A DNA stretch of 64,000 bases, taken from the NCBI GenBank assembly GCA_008501825.1, contig QQUA01000013.1, positions 1 to 64,000 of the forward strand. The letters are read 5' to 3'. The first letter of the stretch is position 1; each line of letters opens with the position of its first letter. The translations under genes and the position numbers were made by a program. Shown here piece by piece: positions 61,988 to 64,000 of this stretch. This DNA is from Planctomycetota bacterium. Lineage in GTDB: Bacteria; Planctomycetota; UBA1135. The notes beneath the pieces are model-generated. The model worked only from the letters and a program-made list of their open reading frames with translations. It was not told the DNA's origin and ran no database searches.

Positions 61988-64000
61988 ATGAAAGGCTTTC
62001 TGTTCACCCTCCTGATTCTGTTCTCCGCCCTGCGCCCGACCTGGGCCGCTCCTCAAGAGGACACCGCGGAATTCAAAAAGGCTTTCGAGGCAGCCTTGGC
62101 CGTAAAAGACAACAAGGGCATGGATCGTGCCCTTCGGCGTCATAAAGAGGCGGCGATCAACGTATTTCGGGGGAAAGCCGAAGCTCGTTCGCTCGCTCCC
62201 GGCAAGCAGCTGAACATCTGGTTGGATGGTTTCATTCAATCTTGGGATCGGACCTTCCGCTCCGATTTCGCTCGCAACTATGACCGCTATCTGCAATTGA
62301 TGGATTCCAGGCGGCGAAAGACCCGGGATCGTTTGGTGGTCGGGCCGGTGACCCAGATCAACACCTTGCACATTCGGGCGATCAACGAGAAAAGCCAAAG
62401 CCTGTGGTTGCAGGTCCACCGTGAAATTGACTTGTTGATCGCCAACTTGGAGAAAGTGGGCGATTTGTACTTCATTGCTTTTGCCTACAACATCAAGGGC
62501 AATTCATACAATCCGGTGTTTAACGACGAGTCCGGAGACTACGAAAAAAGCCTGGCCGCTTACGAAAAGGTATTGGAAAACCGGAAAAAGCTCGAGTTGA
62601 CCCAAGATCGGTTTTTCTCCGACGTCAAAGGCCAAGTGGATGAAATCCGAGCTCGCCTCGGCATTGCCGATCCTGAGACGGGAGAAGTTCGGGAACGGAA
62701 AATCCATCCTGAAGAAATCCAGCCGATCGAAGGGGCGGAATGGGTGGAAGTTTCCATGAAAAACGGCAAAGAAAAGAAGCCGGGAAGCATCCAGCATTCT
62801 TGCGACCAAGCAGACATGCACCGTTTAAGCTGGTTCTTGACCAGTTTCGGCAAAGTGGGCGATAGTAGCGAGTTGCCTTTTATCGAGCCCAAGGTCCGGT
62901 TGAAACGAGTGGCCGCCCTGAAATTCGTCTTGGAAGCCGGTGCGGAGCCGAGCGAAGAATTTCGGCTGTCGGACAAGCCCGTGGTGGTGGAATATCAGCG
63001 CAAGCACGAAAACGGCACCATCGACACTCACGCGTTGATGCTGGCCGGCGGCAATGAACAGGACGTGTTTCAAGGCGCGAATTTGAATTTGAAATCGGCG
63101 GAGAACGGCGGTCCTTTCTTCTTCCGCGGCATCGCTACCCGGAATTCCAAAACTCCGTACGGCGAATTGACTCTGTTCGACACCAACGCTGACGGCAAAT
63201 TCGGTTATGAAAAGATGGCCTTGGTCGGAGCCAACGGACTTCCCGAAAACCAATTCCTTTATCGCTACGACGGCATTTTGTTGGGTAAGTCCAAGCACAG
63301 CCAACCCTTCGGGCCTTGGATTGCCAATGACAAGGGTGATTGGTTTCAGGTCCAAATGACCGATTTCGCCTCTGGAAGCGCGATCAAGCTATTGCCGGTG
63401 AAGCCCAATCTCGGCACCGTCAAAGTAAGCATGAAGGGTTTGAAGGGGCCGAAACTGACCAGTCTGGTGTTGAGCAGCACTTCCAGTCATTGCAAAGGAT
63501 TGGTGGTGGACGTCATGGCGGCCAAGCGCGGCACCATGGACCTTCCGATCGGTCGTTACGTGGTTCTTCAAGGTTTGATTCAAGATCAGAAGAAAGGTTG
63601 GGAGGCGTTGATCTTTCCTCCGCAGAAGGGGAAGGGGCTGCCGATCTACGTCGAAATTGAGCAGGACCAGACCACCGAAGTGAAGCTCGGGGCTCCGTTC
63701 CACCTCGGCATTCAACATGAATACGGCAACAACTCTCTGACTCTGTCCGGTCGGACTCTGGAGGTGGTCGGCAACCTTGGCGAACGATACCTTCGGATCG
63801 TCGGCGAGCCGCTTTGGGATATGGAAGTGCAACTCAAAGGGGCCAAGGGAGAAGATTTCGGCGGTTCCGGTGTGGACGACATCAACAAAGAGTGGGGCCG
63901 GGCCTACTATCCGCCGGACAAAATCGTAAGTTTCTCTCCTGGCAAGAAGCCAAGCTTCCGGCTCTACCTGAAAAAGCATCCGTGGTTTGGGCAACTGACC
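61988..64000 (+). CDS. Large secreted protein of unknown function, partial (runs off right edge)
   Basis: An open frame of 671 codons from ATG 61988 with no stop before the edge. It begins with a signal peptide (MKGFLFTLLILFSALRPTWA). A helical N-terminal third is rich in Lys, Arg and Glu, with a TPR-like stretch near 165-205 (FAYNIKGNSYNPVF, DYEKSLAAYEKVLENRKK). Beta-rich segments follow, for example TPYGELTLFDTNADGKFGYEKM, whose DTNADGKFG resembles a calcium-binding dockerin or EF-hand loop. No family is recognised. It would act in the periplasm or outside. Confidence 0.75.
   Translation, partial: MKGFLFTLLILFSALRPTWAAPQEDTAEFKKAFEAALAVKDNKGMDRALRRHKEAAINVFRGKAEARSLAPGKQLNIWLDGFIQSWDRTFRSDFARNYDRYLQLMDSRRRKTRDRLVVGPVTQINTLHIRAINEKSQSLWLQVHREIDLLIANLEKVGDLYFIAFAYNIKGNSYNPVFNDESGDYEKSLAAYEKVLENRKKLELTQDRFFSDVKGQVDEIRARLGIADPETGEVRERKIHPEEIQPIEGAEWVEVSMKNGKEKKPGSIQHSCDQADMHRLSWFLTSFGKVGDSSELPFIEPKVRLKRVAALKFVLEAGAEPSEEFRLSDKPVVVEYQRKHENGTIDTHALMLAGGNEQDVFQGANLNLKSAENGGPFFFRGIATRNSKTPYGELTLFDTNADGKFGYEKMALVGANGLPENQFLYRYDGILLGKSKHSQPFGPWIANDKGDWFQVQMTDFASGSAIKLLPVKPNLGTVKVSMKGLKGPKLTSLVLSSTSSHCKGLVVDVMAAKRGTMDLPIGRYVVLQGLIQDQKKGWEALIFPPQKGKGLPIYVEIEQDQTTEVKLGAPFHLGIQHEYGNNSLTLSGRTLEVVGNLGERYLRIVGEPLWDMEVQLKGAKGEDFGGSGVDDINKEWGRAYYPPDKIVSFSPGKKPSFRLYLKKHPWFGQLT

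Overview
The window is a dense, GC-rich stretch of bacterial chromosome with 52 gene calls, counting one edge fragment at each end, plus one possible leader peptide. The host is almost certainly Gram-negative: it has a Kdo transferase for lipid A, lipoprotein signal peptides with a type II signal peptidase, SecA, TatA, YajC and a System II (ResB/CcsA) cytochrome c maturation pair. Zinc-ribbon/transmembrane/HEAT-like proteins, DUF1573-like lipoproteins, signal peptides ending in AQ and a rhomboid protease with a charged C-terminal tail recall Planctomycetota or a neighbouring phylum. No rRNA or other strong marker is present, so this placement is inference.

Layout. 1-4 kb: the edge of an IS1-like transposase gene and two zinc-ribbon membrane proteins. 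4-8 kb: uvrB-uvrC, translationally coupled. 8-17 kb: pterin carbinolamine dehydratase, a DUF1573-like lipoprotein, a penicillin-acylase-family enzyme, a large secreted HEAT-repeat protein and a two-component system. 17-32.5 kb: housekeeping genes (xerC/D, a DksA-type regulator, lspA, pyrD, secA, waaA, metK, ahcY, a type IV prepilin-like protein, miaB, ribD) and a lipoprotein with an HExxH motif. 32.8-41.8 kb: a nine-gene operon for anaerobic benzoyl-CoA degradation. 41.8-64 kb: yraN, yajC, mnmA, a von Willebrand factor A protein, a third zinc-ribbon protein, mdh, pyk, rpmH, sucCD, an MnmC-like methyltransferase, tatA, mobA, a polyprenyl diphosphate synthase, resB-ccsA, folD, a rhomboid protease and a partial secreted protein.

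The centrepiece is the operon at 32819-41768. Four genes encode a class I (ATP-dependent) benzoyl-CoA reductase, two catalytic-type subunits and two ASKHA ATPases. They follow genes for dienoyl-CoA hydratase, 6-oxocyclohex-1-ene-1-carbonyl-CoA hydrolase and 6-hydroxycyclohex-1-ene-1-carbonyl-CoA dehydrogenase, and precede an SDR and a glutaryl-CoA dehydrogenase. Together they would take benzoyl-CoA through ring reduction and ring opening to the acyl-CoA stage, with decarboxylation of glutaryl-CoA to crotonyl-CoA at the end. Both ATPase subunits are about 30 kDa, as in the Bzd (Azoarcus) subtype. Ferredoxin, its reductase and benzoate-CoA ligase are not in the window. The enzyme families are known; the novelty would be the host and the arrangement.

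The second theme is a set of three proteins (702-2612, 2684-3979, 46161-47195) sharing an N-terminal four-cysteine zinc ribbon, a single transmembrane helix and a HEAT-like C-terminus with a Trp-rich end. Regulatory observations include paired stem-loops between metK and ahcY, a palindrome overlapping a TTGACA in front of the histidine kinase, and a 14-codon leader ORF overlapping the first gene of the benzoyl-CoA operon.
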